Assembly: GCA_022592445.1 (NCBI GenBank)
Contig: JABYQR010000119.1
Coordinates: forward strand, 1 to 64,000
DNA: 64,000 nt
Source of the DNA: Cytidiella melzeri
Lineage: Eukaryota; Basidiomycota; Agaricomycetes; Polyporales; Irpicaceae
Reading direction: 5' to 3'
This document shows, one piece after another, positions 54,380 to 64,000 of this stretch. The notes under the pieces are model-generated. The model made no database searches. It was given only the letters and a program-made list of their open reading frames with translations, and was not told the DNA's origin. The translations under genes and the position numbers were made by a program. Each line of letters starts with the position of its first letter. The stretch's first letter is position 1.

Positions 54380-55580
54380 TGGGTAAATGCGAAGGTTGAA
54401 CAGCTTACTATGCTATCAGGATATGCAAAGGGTCTTAGAGTAGCGTGCTGTAGAGTACTCTGTGTGCTGAGAACGTTGTAGAGAGAGAGAAGAAGTGGAT
54501 GTGTACCAACAAGGACAAGGGCACGGTGGTATCAATAGCGCCAATCGCATTTGATTGTAAGTCGTGCATATTGGTGTTGTTCTACAGCAGTACTTATCAT
54601 ACACTCTCGCATGCTGTTCGTTATTGTCATATCTGGTGATCATGATACTGTGGATGTGAGTAGCAAGACTGCCTGATTGATTTCTACGACGCTGCTCACT
54701 GACTTGAGCGCAGCATGTACAATAGTTCGGTCTATTCAGAGCCGTTTCGGGTTCACTGGTAATCAACTGTCACTTCATACTTGCTAGTACTCAAGCTAGA
54801 CTCGACAATGTGTTTGCAATTACCACTAATAGCACATGTAGATTACTTGAGCCATATACTCTAGGATGCCATTGTCGTGTCAATCTCATATAGCCAGTGG
54901 CATCTAATGATAGTCATCCTGCACATTCACTTTAGCCGATCGCAAGGAATCATAATGCGGTTACCAGTCCAACTCAGTTCAACTCATGTACTAGTGTCTC
55001 GCAATTGTGTCTTTATCATAGTATACCTGCGTATACTCTCTTGCATGGCGACCTCTGCGGCCATTAATGTTCATTCAATTCTCACCAATGTTAAGGATCG
55101 AGTCGCCAACTCATACGGACAGTTCAGAATCATTCACTGGCATCAGGCTCATTGAGCCGTGTCATTGGTTACGATACAGCTTGAAACACGATGTGTGTGT
55201 ACACTGTACACACACATCGCGATACAGGTCCTGTACGGCATACAGGCACCTGTATCACTTCCAGTCAAAATGTTATTCACATCTTACATATGTCATATCG
55301 AGCTATGCATATGGTCCCGCACCAAAGGCGATGTTGACGCAACTGACAAGAAGGTATATTGAACACGACTACATCTGCAATACAGTAATACACAACATCT
55401 GCAGAATAACATGGTACTAAAAATCATATTGAACAATTTCACACTCAACCAAAGCTTAGCAAGACTCTACCAGACTACCAGAGACATGTACTCCGGCGTC
55501 GCAAGAAAGCAACTACAAGAATATCTTTTTGAGACCATTCTTTTTTGGAGATCACAGCTGTCTGAGATCGGCAGTGATCT
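54380..55580. other. Intergenic region of the KDZ element with dyads
   Basis: No convincing ORF. It holds a perfect 15-bp inverted repeat with a 1-nt centre (55189-55219, CGATGTGTGTGTACA arms) and close by a GATACAGGT...ACCTGTATC pair. Purpose unknown. Confidence 0.5.
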
Positions 55581-55589
55581 TTGCGGTCA

Positions 55590-57039
55590 CGTACGCCTGC
55601 GACACTTCGTGCATGCAATTGAAGACGGCGACGCGAGCTCCTGCGACACTACCGCTACCGGTTGCTTCGTCTGCATCATCTCTACGCACAATAAGCGCAA
55701 ACATATGAGAATCAGTGAGAGAAACTTACGCGCGATAGTAAATACCGGGCCTTAAGCCGGCAATGACAACCCAGCGCAGGTCCGAGCCAATAGCAGAGAA
55801 AGGGCCGAAGACCGATTGAGGGCTTGAGAAGGGCGTAGGGGCACGAGAATCTATACAACCATTAGTAGAATTGGCACAGAAGCGGCTGTTTACTTACCCT
55901 TGTCACCACCTGAGATATGGTCCGGCGTGCCGAAGTAATTGGACTCATGGTTCCCAATAGTGGTCATGGTCTCGGAGAACAAGCTGCCGTCCTCGAAGGC
56001 GCGCGGCGAAGCGTCAGACGGAATGTCTGGGGCGTGATCAACAAAGACGGCACCATCATGAGCCGCCTGCACGAAGCTAGCGTTGGCAGTGCCCGTAGTC
56101 AGATCCAGCGGCGGAGTGTGGGAGCAAGGGACATCAGAATTGTCTATGGTATTGCTGGAGATGAGAATGTGGTCTGAAGACAAAGCGCATGAGCGAGGGA
56201 CATTGGGACTGTCCTCAACATTGCTGGGGATGGGAGCGTGGAGAATGGCTTCAGCGTGGTTGAACCTCGCAAAATGCTCTCGGTAGGCGGGGAGGTCAGA
56301 GGTGCGGATGATGCGACAGAAAATACTGAAAGGAGACATCTTCTTTGACCACGGGAGTAAGCCAGATAAGCAGCCAGCTTTCCAAACGTTGAAGGCACTA
56401 GGAAGGTCCATGGGACCGTGAAACGAGGCCCCTGTAACACCAGTAGTTACAGCGGTAATGGACGCGCTGATGAAAATGAATGAGCAACACTCGGCTATAT
56501 GTAACAAAGCAACACTTACTGGTGAGTGAAGCCGCCAGCCATTGAGCCATCAAATGTGAGCCAGACACCTTCGTCGACCGGCACCACCGGACATGTAGCG
56601 TGCTCGTCCCAAACAGCTTTGTAGCGCGACTGCAGGTCCGAAGCGGGCTGAACTTGCAGGGTCGTCTCGGCGTAAAGTTGGGTCTGAGACGAGGGAAACG
56701 AAGTCATTGCTATCAAAGAAGCCTCGCTAACACTCCTGAACATGTTGTTAGAGCTAGGCGATGGTGAGGTTGTAGAAAATACCTGATGACCTCGCAGTAA
56801 GCATTGTCGCCTGGAAAATTGTTGTTGTCAACATGGAAGCGTGGCGAGGGAGAAGGTGGGCAGCTAGGGGGGACAGGCTTGCGGGCAGCGGGGCTGGGAG
56901 TGTGCGTGGTGGGGAGCAGGAGAGAGATGGTCTGTTGCTTCGCTGGGAGAGGATCCGATTTATGTATACATGCAAATGAAGAGCGTCTCAACAATCCCCA
57001 CGCAGTGGAAAGCTGCACGCGGTGGCGCATCACCATCCT
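55590..57039 (-). CDS. KDZ element gene 3, uncharacterised basidiomycete protein
   Basis: Likely exons on the minus strand: MVMRHRVQLSTAWGLLR and a Pro-rich part ending FHVDNNNFPGDNAYCEVIR (57039 to about 56785); SVSEASLIAMTSFPSSQTQL to LTFDGSMAGGFTHQ (about 56735-56520); GASFHGPMDLPSAFNVWKAG and RTSDLPAYREHFARFNHAEA with a long acidic/Ser tail (about 56430-55905); IGSDLRWVVIAGLRPGIYYR (about 55800-55740); and ARVAVFNCMHEVSQAYVTAK to the stop near 55590. The RWVVIAGLRPGIYY and AVFNCMHEVSQAY parts faintly resemble the viroplasmin/RNase H1 N-terminal fold (xVVxxGRxxGIYxxW), which binds RNA/DNA hybrids; this is a guess. It is divergent from gene 4 across about 270 bp. Confidence 0.5.
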
Positions 57040-57312
57040 ACTCAAGGAATACAACTGCTGTAAGTTGACGCTGGGGATCAGCGTTTTCACAAGGTAATCA
57101 CAATGCGCAAAAGAAACAGACAAGTAGAAAAATGGGGATTACTTTTACTTAGCTTTTTTGTCGCTAGTCTCGTGAACAGCTGCCTGCTTTCAACAACAAA
57201 TGTCCACACCAGCAAAAGAGACCCCCACGGACGAAGGATCACAACCAAGAAGCATGCGCGAAGGTGCGAGACCACCTACAGCACGGTGAAAGCTACTTCA
57301 GAAATCTGACTG
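57040..57312. promoter_or_regulatory. Divergent intergenic region of KDZ genes 3 and 4
   Basis: 273 bp separate the inferred start of gene 3 (minus) from the start of gene 4 (plus). A shared promoter is likely from the layout. No TATA box stands out. Confidence 0.35.
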
Positions 57313-60053
57313 ATGAACATAGAGCGCGACCTACAAACATCGAGGCATGCCGAGACATCCTCTGAGTGTGTCAAGCCAAACCATGAACCATCCGTTGGCG
57401 TGTTGCCTGATATCCACCACCAAAACAGCATGGCCAAAGGAGCTTCAGAGTCGAAGAATGCGACAAACCCGCCCGTGGTGAAACGGCGCTCGAAGACGGC
57501 GGAGGAGCGTAAATTGGCGAAAGGAGGAAAGCGGGGAAATCCAGGATGCTTCAAAGACGACATGTATGATTTTCTGAACTCGTATGTCGAAGACTACCAA
57601 AAGCTGCCCGCTATGAAAGCACCTGGTCGCGTAAGCGCGTTGGCGAAGTTCTGGGAAAAAGTCATCACCCAAGGGTTCTGGACAAAGTATATGGTGGAGG
57701 AGGCGCGTGATGTGCTGCCTCAGGGTGACGGCACGGGCGACGATGAGGTTATGAGTGAAATAGAGAAAGTGAGTATGAGCCATCTGACTTCATGAACAAC
57801 ACTTACAGCCGTGTTCAGGCTATCAAGAGCTGGTATCGCCGCCATAGCGCAGAGCATAGTGGCAACGGTCCATCGAGCCTCTGGTTCAATGCGCTAAAAG
57901 ATCTTCGCAAACCCGTCGACGTCCAGACAAAGAAACTTGCTGGCTGGCAGTGGTACCTAAATCAGAACCTTGCAAAGGTCAACGCCGTGTTTGAGGTTGC
58001 ACGGGGACTGCCGGAAAACGAGGGTCTGCATCCTCTTCATCTACGCTCGAACATTGCGAGGAAGTTATATGCAGAGCTTGGTGACAAAGAAAAAGAAAAG
58101 GTGGCGGAGGAAATCGAGGCCGAGTACCACGCAAAGGCAAAGGAGATTGAGAACCTGGAGAGCGCACCTGCGAGCGACCCAAAGGTTCAAGCCAAGTAAG
58201 TGGCGGCGTTTCAACAATATCCAAAGGCTAACGTCTTTCCAGCGCACGTCGCGGGTTAGCAAAAGTTATCACCCCTTTGCTAGAAGCTATCAGTGAGATC
58301 ACCGGTCTAGAGAATTTGACTCTCCTTGGCGGGACTGCACCCTACACACAAGTAGACAGCTACGAGGTAGCTGTAGTCCATTTTGGTAAGATACAGGAGG
58401 TAGTGCCACGCGATTTCTCCGAGTTCAACCAGGATGGGTTTCGTCTCCATGTCCTTTCGCACTTCTGTAAATTCCTAAGCGCGACCAGACGTGAGTGCAC
58501 AAACATAGATCGGGGGCGTAGCTAACAGTACCTGTATACAGAGGGAGGTGCAAACATACCCACCGAGTCCGCGTCGCTGGCAAACCTGAATTTGAACCTC
58601 ACAATACCGGACAAAGACGACAATGTATCATCGTCTGGACCCACAGCCGAGGCTGCTAAGGTCGTCAGCACCTCCCGCAAGAGTCCCTCGCAGGCAGACT
58701 CCAGTCGGCCTCAACGCAAAACACAATCATCCACGTCGGCCGCTGCGGTTCTACTGGCGACATCCGAGTCAGTTCCCAAGGTCGCCACCGTGCAGAAGCC
58801 CAAGCCTGCGACTGCTGAGACCCCTGTAGTGATGTTGCGTCCTGGTGCCAATAGTAAACTGTTACGTGCTGTCAACGCACTTTCAGGAGAGCAGAAGCGT
58901 GCAGAGATTGAGCGATTAAACACACTCTCTGACATGGAGTTCAGATGGGCAAACTCGGATGCAATGATGGTGGCGCTCAATGGGGGGGAACCAGACCAAG
59001 ATCACGTTTTCCGGAGTCGTCTGAAGCCAATACCCGTTACTTTCTCCAGCGCTCAACCAGACTCTGTGTCTCGCTCTATGTCTCGCTCTGCGTCTCCCTC
59101 TGCTGTTCCAGAGTCCACCTTTCCAAACGCGCCGGATCATGAGCCTGAGCTCGAACTGTCCACATCCAGTGAAACAAGCGGCAACGTCGATGCAACATCC
59201 GCAGTCACTTCCGCCAGCCCCGACTTGCACACATCCGGTATGTCCGCAGCTCAGTCTCCTAGAAAACAGCTAACGTACCGACAGATGCAGAGCCAACTCC
59301 CTTAATCTCATCAGCCACCTTGGAGAATCAGTTGCCCACATTACAGCTGCCAACTGATGTGCCGGAGTGGATAGAGAAACACTCAACCCGTCTGCTCACC
59401 ACTACCATTCCCGCAGAGTTCAAGGCGCAGTGGACCCGGATGATCGAGAACTGGTCCTTACTCGAGAAAGCCTTAGGATTCAACGCCAAGCAGAAGCCGT
59501 TCACCCGTACTGGTCGACCACAGGCAATCAGTCTCTGGAATCAAAATGCGAGGAAGAGGAGCGTGGTAATCAAGCCCGACAAGCATGCCGAATTCACAGG
59601 TGAATGGTTTGTATGGTGGAAGGAAATCAATCCGAAGTGGCGCCAGCAGGATGATGACAAACATTTACTCATTGGCGGTACGGGCGACTGGACTGACATG
59701 TTTAAGCCAGGACCGTGCGGCTTCCTCCTGGTACTCAAATGTCTTCGTGGGCTCAGCAAGGCTGCATCTATAGATGATCTGGGTTGGTCCTTGCGTGACG
59801 TCGACTGGGTTATGTACCAGGTTCTGAACGCCCTTAACTCTGGGTAAGCATCACCTTCCTGGTCACACATACTGTCACTAATTGTCTCTACAGAGAGCCC
59901 GAATCAGCCGATGAACAGGAGAAGGAGGACGAAGGCGCAAGTGTATTGGCAGGGTCGGGACCGCGAGCTAGGAGAAAGCGCCCAACTGCGACAGACACTG
60001 ACGAAGAGCTGGAGATGACTAGCCGCAAGGGCACGCGTAGGGGTGCCAAGTGA
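57313..60053 (+). CDS. KDZ element gene 4, six-exon uncharacterised protein
   Basis: Five introns with clean GT-AG sites: 57769-57818, 58196-58242, 58491-58541, 59238-59284 and 59844-59893. The protein begins with a basic N-terminus (VVKRRSKTAEERKLAKGGKR), then DDMYDFLNSYVEDYQKLPAM and KFWEKVITQGFWTKYMVEE, a helical middle (LWFNALKDLRKPVDVQTKKL), a Ser/Pro-rich linker and a C-terminal domain FTGEWFVWWKEINPKWRQQD with PGPCGFLLVLKCLRGLSKA. It ends in a basic tail KGTRRGAK. Such proteins accompany KDZ-type elements in mushrooms in my memory, but no function is known. All exons join in frame, so this gene looks intact. A role in DNA binding or helping transposition is plausible. Confidence 0.65.
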
Positions 60054-60534
60054 TCTTGTACCCGGTAGGAGAGTCTGGCCAACTGCATATTATTTTTGGA
60101 CTTCTTGCCCTTTCTTGAACGTCTCTTGTTCGCATTCCCCATTGATATATCTTGTACTTATCGTAGGTTGTACTTATGTGTGATATATACACGGCTCATT
60201 TCATTCATTACAACTTGTCCGCATCCTCGACATGGCTTCCTGACCTCGAAGTGCAAGTGCTGACGCCACGAAGGCCTTGCCCGACAAAGCAAGTTTTGTA
60301 AAACATATGTTGAAAACTAGTGTATAAGCATTTAGCTAACTGTTATCTACTTCTTCAGGTACTGTGTGCTGTTATACGCTATGTTCAGCATGAAAGTGGA
60401 CGAAAAGCCGTGTGAAAAGAGCTGGATGCATCAATACCAGGTCGGATGCCAACGGCCGCATTGCTCAATGTGAGGCCTCAGGTTTGACCGTTCCTCATTC
60501 TAAATGTATTTCACGTACATAAGGCCATTGTCTC
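60054..60534. other. 3' flank of KDZ gene 4
   Basis: About 480 bp between the stop of gene 4 and the right inverted repeat. I see no ORF or clear signal. Confidence 0.4.
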
Positions 60535-61152
60535 GCATGCGTACGTGCTCCACTGACCCATCACCTGTGCTCGTACCAGTACCCGTACCTGCAACCGCAA
60601 CCAGCCATATGTGGACATGCGATCAATGTGCGCCCCGCCTCCCAACAGCTGCACGCGTCCAGTAAGCTGACATGCATATGTGCCTCACTGATCCACCAGA
60701 CCTACCTGTGCTTATACCCGTACCCGTACCCGTACCCGCGCCCCTGCTCATACCCACAACAAAACATATGCTTCCCTATATGGACATCCCATCAACGTGC
60801 GCCCATTGTCCCAGCGGCACGCATCCAATCGTGCCACGTGAGCGCTCTCTAACCGTGCCTGGCAAGAATCCATCCAGCCGCACCGCTCCCCAACATTCCA
60901 GCTGCCCCCCTGCAAGCTATCAATGATCCCCTACCACTTTTGGCAGTGCTCCCGGACCCTGGCTCACATCCCACACGGCCACCAGGCTCCATTCAAACTC
61001 AGCTGCACCCTCAGGCCTGTTTTATCCATTAAACACAGCCTGCCCATAGTCTCCCCAGCCAGGTATTAATGCATAACCCAGTACAGGTGTTTAATGCATT
61101 AAGCATGATGGGAGTTGTGACTGGTTAATGGTATGAACCTAAGCCAAAGGCT
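60535..61152 (-). repeat. Right terminal inverted repeat of the KDZ element
   Basis: The inverse of 48245-48880, with CCCGTACCCGTACC runs in its inner part. The ORFs at 60628-60926 lie wholly in the repeat and also appear in the left copy, so they are not treated as genes. Confidence 0.88.
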
Positions 61153-63351
61153 CACCAACTTCCTCCCTTGACGACTACCGAGGCGCGAAAGGATTTCTGC
61201 TGGACTGCCGCACACAACGCCGCCTTCCAATCTGTGAAGAACCTTGTTGTCTCTTGCGAATGCCTCACGGTCATAGATCATCAGCACCTCGGCAACAATA
61301 AAAATTTTGTGGCTTGCAACGCCTCTGACTACTGCTCTGGCGCTATGTTATCTTACGGAGAAATGCTAGAGACCGTGTGACCCGTTGCGTTCGAAAGTCA
61401 GACCTTCAAAGCGGCCGAACTCAACTACCCAGTACACAAAAAAGAGCTCCTTGCTATTGTGCGTGCCCTGCGAAAATGGCGTGTGGATCTCCTCGGCGTT
61501 CCCTTTCAGGTCCTAACGGATCATCGCACTCTGGAGAACTTTGGCGAACAACAACACCTGTCGCGGCGTCAAGCTAGGTGGCAGGAATTCCTTGGGCAGT
61601 ACGACTTCTCTATCAAATACATCCCAGGCAAAGACAATGGTCCCCCCGACGCCATGTCTCGCCACCCACTCACCATGTCACAAGCCCGTTCAGATGCGTG
61701 CCTCGTTGTAGGCGCTACATCTCAGCTTTCCATTGCGCTCGACGCGTCATTTGTGCAACATATCAAGGATGGCTACACTGAGGACTCTTGGACTAAAGGC
61801 CTCGTTGATTCTCTTTGGGACGGTCGCGCCAAATCAGGACGCACGCCTCAAGAGCACTCTAAGGACTCCGTACATGCTTTAAGGGCCAGTTGGCTTGATG
61901 ACCTTACCATGAACGGCCTTGTTGTCCGCAACGGACTGTTGTACATCAACGACCGCCTGGTCGTGCCGAACGCGCGACACGTACGCGAGAAGCTGTTTTG
62001 TCTCGCTCACGACTCGCTTGGACACTTTGGCGCTGACAAATCATACGCCGCACTGCGGTCTGGTTACTTTTGGCCACATATGCGCAAGCAACTTGAGGAC
62101 CTTTACATCCCCTCGTGCGAACAGTGTCAACGGAACAAGTCTTCAACTCACAAACCTCGCGGCCCGCTGCACCCTTTGCCCGTACCTGACGGTCGCTGCT
62201 CCTCTGTGGCAATTGATTTCGTGGGTCCTCTACCAGAGGACGAGGGCTACAACTGCATTGTCACCATGACCTGTCGGCTGAACTCTGACTTCCGCGTCAT
62301 TCCTACACGAACTGACATTTCCGCTGAGGACTTCGCTGCTCTCTTCTTCAAGCATTGGTACTGCGAGAACGGCCTACCAGACGACATCGTTTCTGATCGT
62401 GATAAGCTCTTTGTCTCAAAATTCTGGAAGGCCTTGCACGCTTTGACTGGTATCTCGCTCAAGATGTCCACGTCTTACCACCCTGAGACGGACGGAGCAA
62501 GCGAACGAACGAATAGAACAATCATACAAGCCCTCCGTTTTTACGTCGAGCGCAACCAAAAGGGATGGGTGAAGGCTCTGCCTCTTGTACGTTTCAACTA
62601 CATGAACACCGTCAACGCTTCTACCGGCTTCACCACGTTCCACTTACGTTACGGCTGGTCGCCGAGAATCATTCCGCCTCTGTTGACGAAGGATGCGAAG
62701 GCACTCACTCCGACGTTTGGTGCTGAAGCTGTCAACGCTCAACAGCTGCTCGAACGTATCGACAGCAACGTACTCGAAGCGCAAGACAACCTATTACTCG
62801 CAAAGACGCAACAAGCCTCCCAAGCGAACAAACATTGTGCCGATGAGATTGTGTACAACGTTGGTGACAAAGTGCTGCTGTCCACATTCCACAGACGACG
62901 GGACTACGTTAGGAGGGGAGATAATTGAGTTGCAAAATTTATGGTACGCTTTGACGGTCCTTACACCGTCCTTGAATCTTGGCCAGACACATCGACCTAT
63001 TGTCTCGACCTCCCTGTGCATATGCGTGCGTTCCCTACCTTCCACGCATCGTTGCTCAAGCCTTTCAAGCGCAACGATTGCAGCTTGTTTCCGGAACAAG
63101 AATACGAACGGCCGGGACCTATCGCAACGCCTGACGGCCCAGAACACGTTGTTGAATGGATCCTCGACCGTGTGCCTGTCGGACGCGGTTTCTGCTATCT
63201 TGTACGTTGGAAAGGTTTCGGACCTGAAGACGACAAATGGTTACCTGGCTCGCAAGTCAAGGACCTCGCTGTGCTAGACACCTTCTTGCAAGAAAACAAC
63301 ATACCTGATCCGAGCCCTGTACTCAATTCTTCTGGACAGGGGAGAGTGTAA
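61153..63351 (+). pseudogene. Gypsy-F RNase H, integrase and chromodomain-like end
   Basis: After the KDZ insert the frame resumes with LTTTEARKDFCWTAAHNAAF, VACNASDYCSGAMLSYGE and an in-frame TGA after ETV (61378, where Arg or another residue is expected), then ELNYPVHKKELLAIVRALRK and VLTDHRTLENFG of RNase H. Integrase follows: LAHDSLGHFGADKSYAALR, CEQCQRNKSS, AIDFVGPLPEDEGYNCIV, VSDRDKLFVSKFWKAL and YHPETDGASERTNRTIIQAL. After a frame break near 62926, VRFDGPYTVLESWPDTSTY leads to EHVVEWILDRVPVGRG and YLVRWKGFGPEDDKWLPGSQ, a chromodomain-like end. Few lesions, so moderately recent. Confidence 0.85.
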
Positions 63352-63626
63352 CCCTGCTGCAGGGTCATGACACCCGCTCTCTCTTCTTTGCTCTTCCTAG
63401 TAGTTCCCACCTTCTTATTGGACACCGTCTCAACTTCTCTCGTAGTATAAATATTCGACCTCCTCCAACGTTGGTTGGCTTTATCTCTTGCCCCGACGTT
63501 GGAGGTACGCATACATACGACTCACATTCCACTACCTGTAACTGATCTCTTGCCCCGACATTGAAGCAATCTAAATCTCGTGCTTGTTTTGTTGTTTCTG
63601 AGTGTTCCCCGCTCACCGGGTTCACA
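63347..63626 (+). repeat. 3' LTR of Gypsy-F
   Basis: It starts TGTAACCCTGCTGC directly after the purine run GGACAGGGGAGAG and ends GGGTTCACA. A 280-bp LTR is short for this group. TATAAATA lies near 63447. The motif CTTGCCCCGACGTTGGAG recurs as CTTGCCCCGACATTGAAG near 63550. The 5' LTR is absent because the 5' end of Gypsy-F is truncated. Confidence 0.75.
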
Positions 63627-64000
63627 ATGACTACAGCAGTTATGTATGTCTACTACATTGTGCTGACGTGTTTGTGTGGTGAGGCATAGCCAGTCATTTC
63701 AAAGGTGATAATCACCAGAAAACCGTACACAGTTTATTGGATGTCTGACCCATCTGGAAGTTTGCATGTTACATTGATGGCTCAGCAGTGACAGGAGCTA
63801 CGTTGAGCTCTAAACCATCCAACTGGATTGGGATTGGTGGTGAAGTCAGCTCAACAAATAGTACATCTAAAGCATTATGGGATTTGTCACTTGTCCGTGA
63901 TTTTAAGCCAACTCTATCCCTTCAGAGTTTGTTACACCAGATCCAATTCCTTTGTTTTTTTTTGACCATGACTGGCATGCCTATACATATATCTAATTTG
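63627..64000 (+). other. Window end, no recognised gene
   Basis: An open plus-strand segment from about 63757 (CYIDGSAVTGATLSSKPSNW, IGIGGEVSS) could be an exon. It faintly recalls a secreted lectin/glucanase-type fold, but the window ends before this can be judged. A T9 run lies near 63954. Confidence 0.25.

Larger units (their letters stand above)
48245..61152 (+). mobile_element. KDZ-type DNA transposon, 12.9 kb, four genes
   Basis: Inverted repeats of about 0.62 kb (48245-48880 and 60535-61152) and the 8-bp direct repeat CACCAACT (48237-48244 and 61153-61160) bound the insert. Removing it joins LVRYITN to FLP of Gypsy-F, as expected for its thumb. The KDZ transposase (minus strand, 53084-49252) names the class: Kyakuja-Dileera-Zisupton elements make 8-bp duplications and are abundant in Agaricomycetes. 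Three further spliced genes lie between the transposase and the right repeat. The outermost bases (CACCCTATGG at the left, AGCCTTTGG read inwards from the right) are not perfect inverts, so the exact ends carry a few bases of doubt. Confidence 0.85.

Noticed and set aside
60560..60760. Telomere-like repeats (CCCGTACC)
   Set aside because: The runs are short, impure and lie inside both inverted repeats of the KDZ element. Fungal telomeres are usually TTAGGG.
48245..61152. TET/JBP dioxygenase gene in the KDZ element
   Set aside because: Some mushroom KDZ elements carry TET/JBP genes, but I found no HxD...H iron-binding pattern in genes 2-4.
48245..61152. Maverick/Polinton element (large, long inverted repeats)
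   Set aside because: No DNA polymerase B, packaging ATPase, retroviral-type integrase or capsid genes inside the borders; the transposase is KDZ.
1..64000. Repeat-induced point mutation (RIP) over the whole window
   Set aside because: TGA at former CGA codons fits CpG decay, but young Gypsy-A lacks heavy C-to-T change, so there is no general RIP signature.

Overview
This window is a stretch of filamentous-fungal DNA, most likely from an agaricomycete basidiomycete, and it consists almost entirely of transposable elements nested inside one another. Signs of a fungus are the many 45-60 nt GT-AG introns with CTAAC/CTAAT-type branch sites, chromodomain Ty3/Gypsy elements, a Tad-like LINE, and gene families that I associate with basidiomycete transposons (KDZ transposase with a cysteine-cluster N-terminus, PIF/Harbinger with a helper gene, Plavaka/CACTA-like proteins). 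I see no confident single-copy host gene, rRNA, tRNA or CRISPR array. Family names are from memory of protein motifs; no database was searched. Element labels (Gypsy-A, LTR-B, LTR-X and so on) are my own.

Left part (1-18127). A structurally complete Ty3/Gypsy element, Gypsy-A (31-7171), has near-identical LTRs, a CTGAC target duplication, a TATA box, a primer-binding site that matches its own transcript start, and a pol broken by three single-base deletions. It sits in an older chromodomain element, Gypsy-E, visible from 7172 to its 3' LTR at 17431-18127. Gypsy-E is also interrupted by about 2.4 kb carrying a higher-order tandem repeat, by a 736-bp LTR (LTR-C), and by a 1.85-kb LTR-like unit (LTR-X) that has its own conserved cysteine-rich ORF.

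Middle part (18128-39068). Gypsy-C (protease/RT, then integrase) carries a composite LTR-A/59-bp/LTR-B block that matches a second place in the window, and ends in LTR-X copy 2. A minus-strand Gypsy-D (24557-32080) is interrupted by a solo LTR-B with target duplication GGAAC and by a PIF/Harbinger transposon (27272-31062, target duplication AAT). The PIF element is in turn split by solo LTR-A and LTR-B. Next come a broken, unrecognised multi-exon minus-strand gene and a broken plus-strand Plavaka/CACTA-like transposase gene.

Right part (39069-64000). A Tc1/mariner element (39198-42543, TA target site, DD34E) carries a second, antisense gene and lies inside LTR-X copy 3. A decayed minus-strand LINE (about 46960-43570) follows, then Gypsy-F (46965-63626). 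Gypsy-F is split by a 12.9-kb KDZ transposon (48245-61152) with 0.6-kb inverted repeats, an 8-bp target duplication CACCAACT and four spliced genes: transposase, two uncharacterised minus-strand genes, and one six-exon plus-strand gene.

The genes act as separate selfish units rather than as one pathway. The most notable points are the shared LTR-A/59-bp/LTR-B block (a probable gene-conversion tract), the ORF-bearing LTR-X family, the four-gene KDZ element, the antisense second gene of the mariner, and the candidate self-priming site of Gypsy-A.
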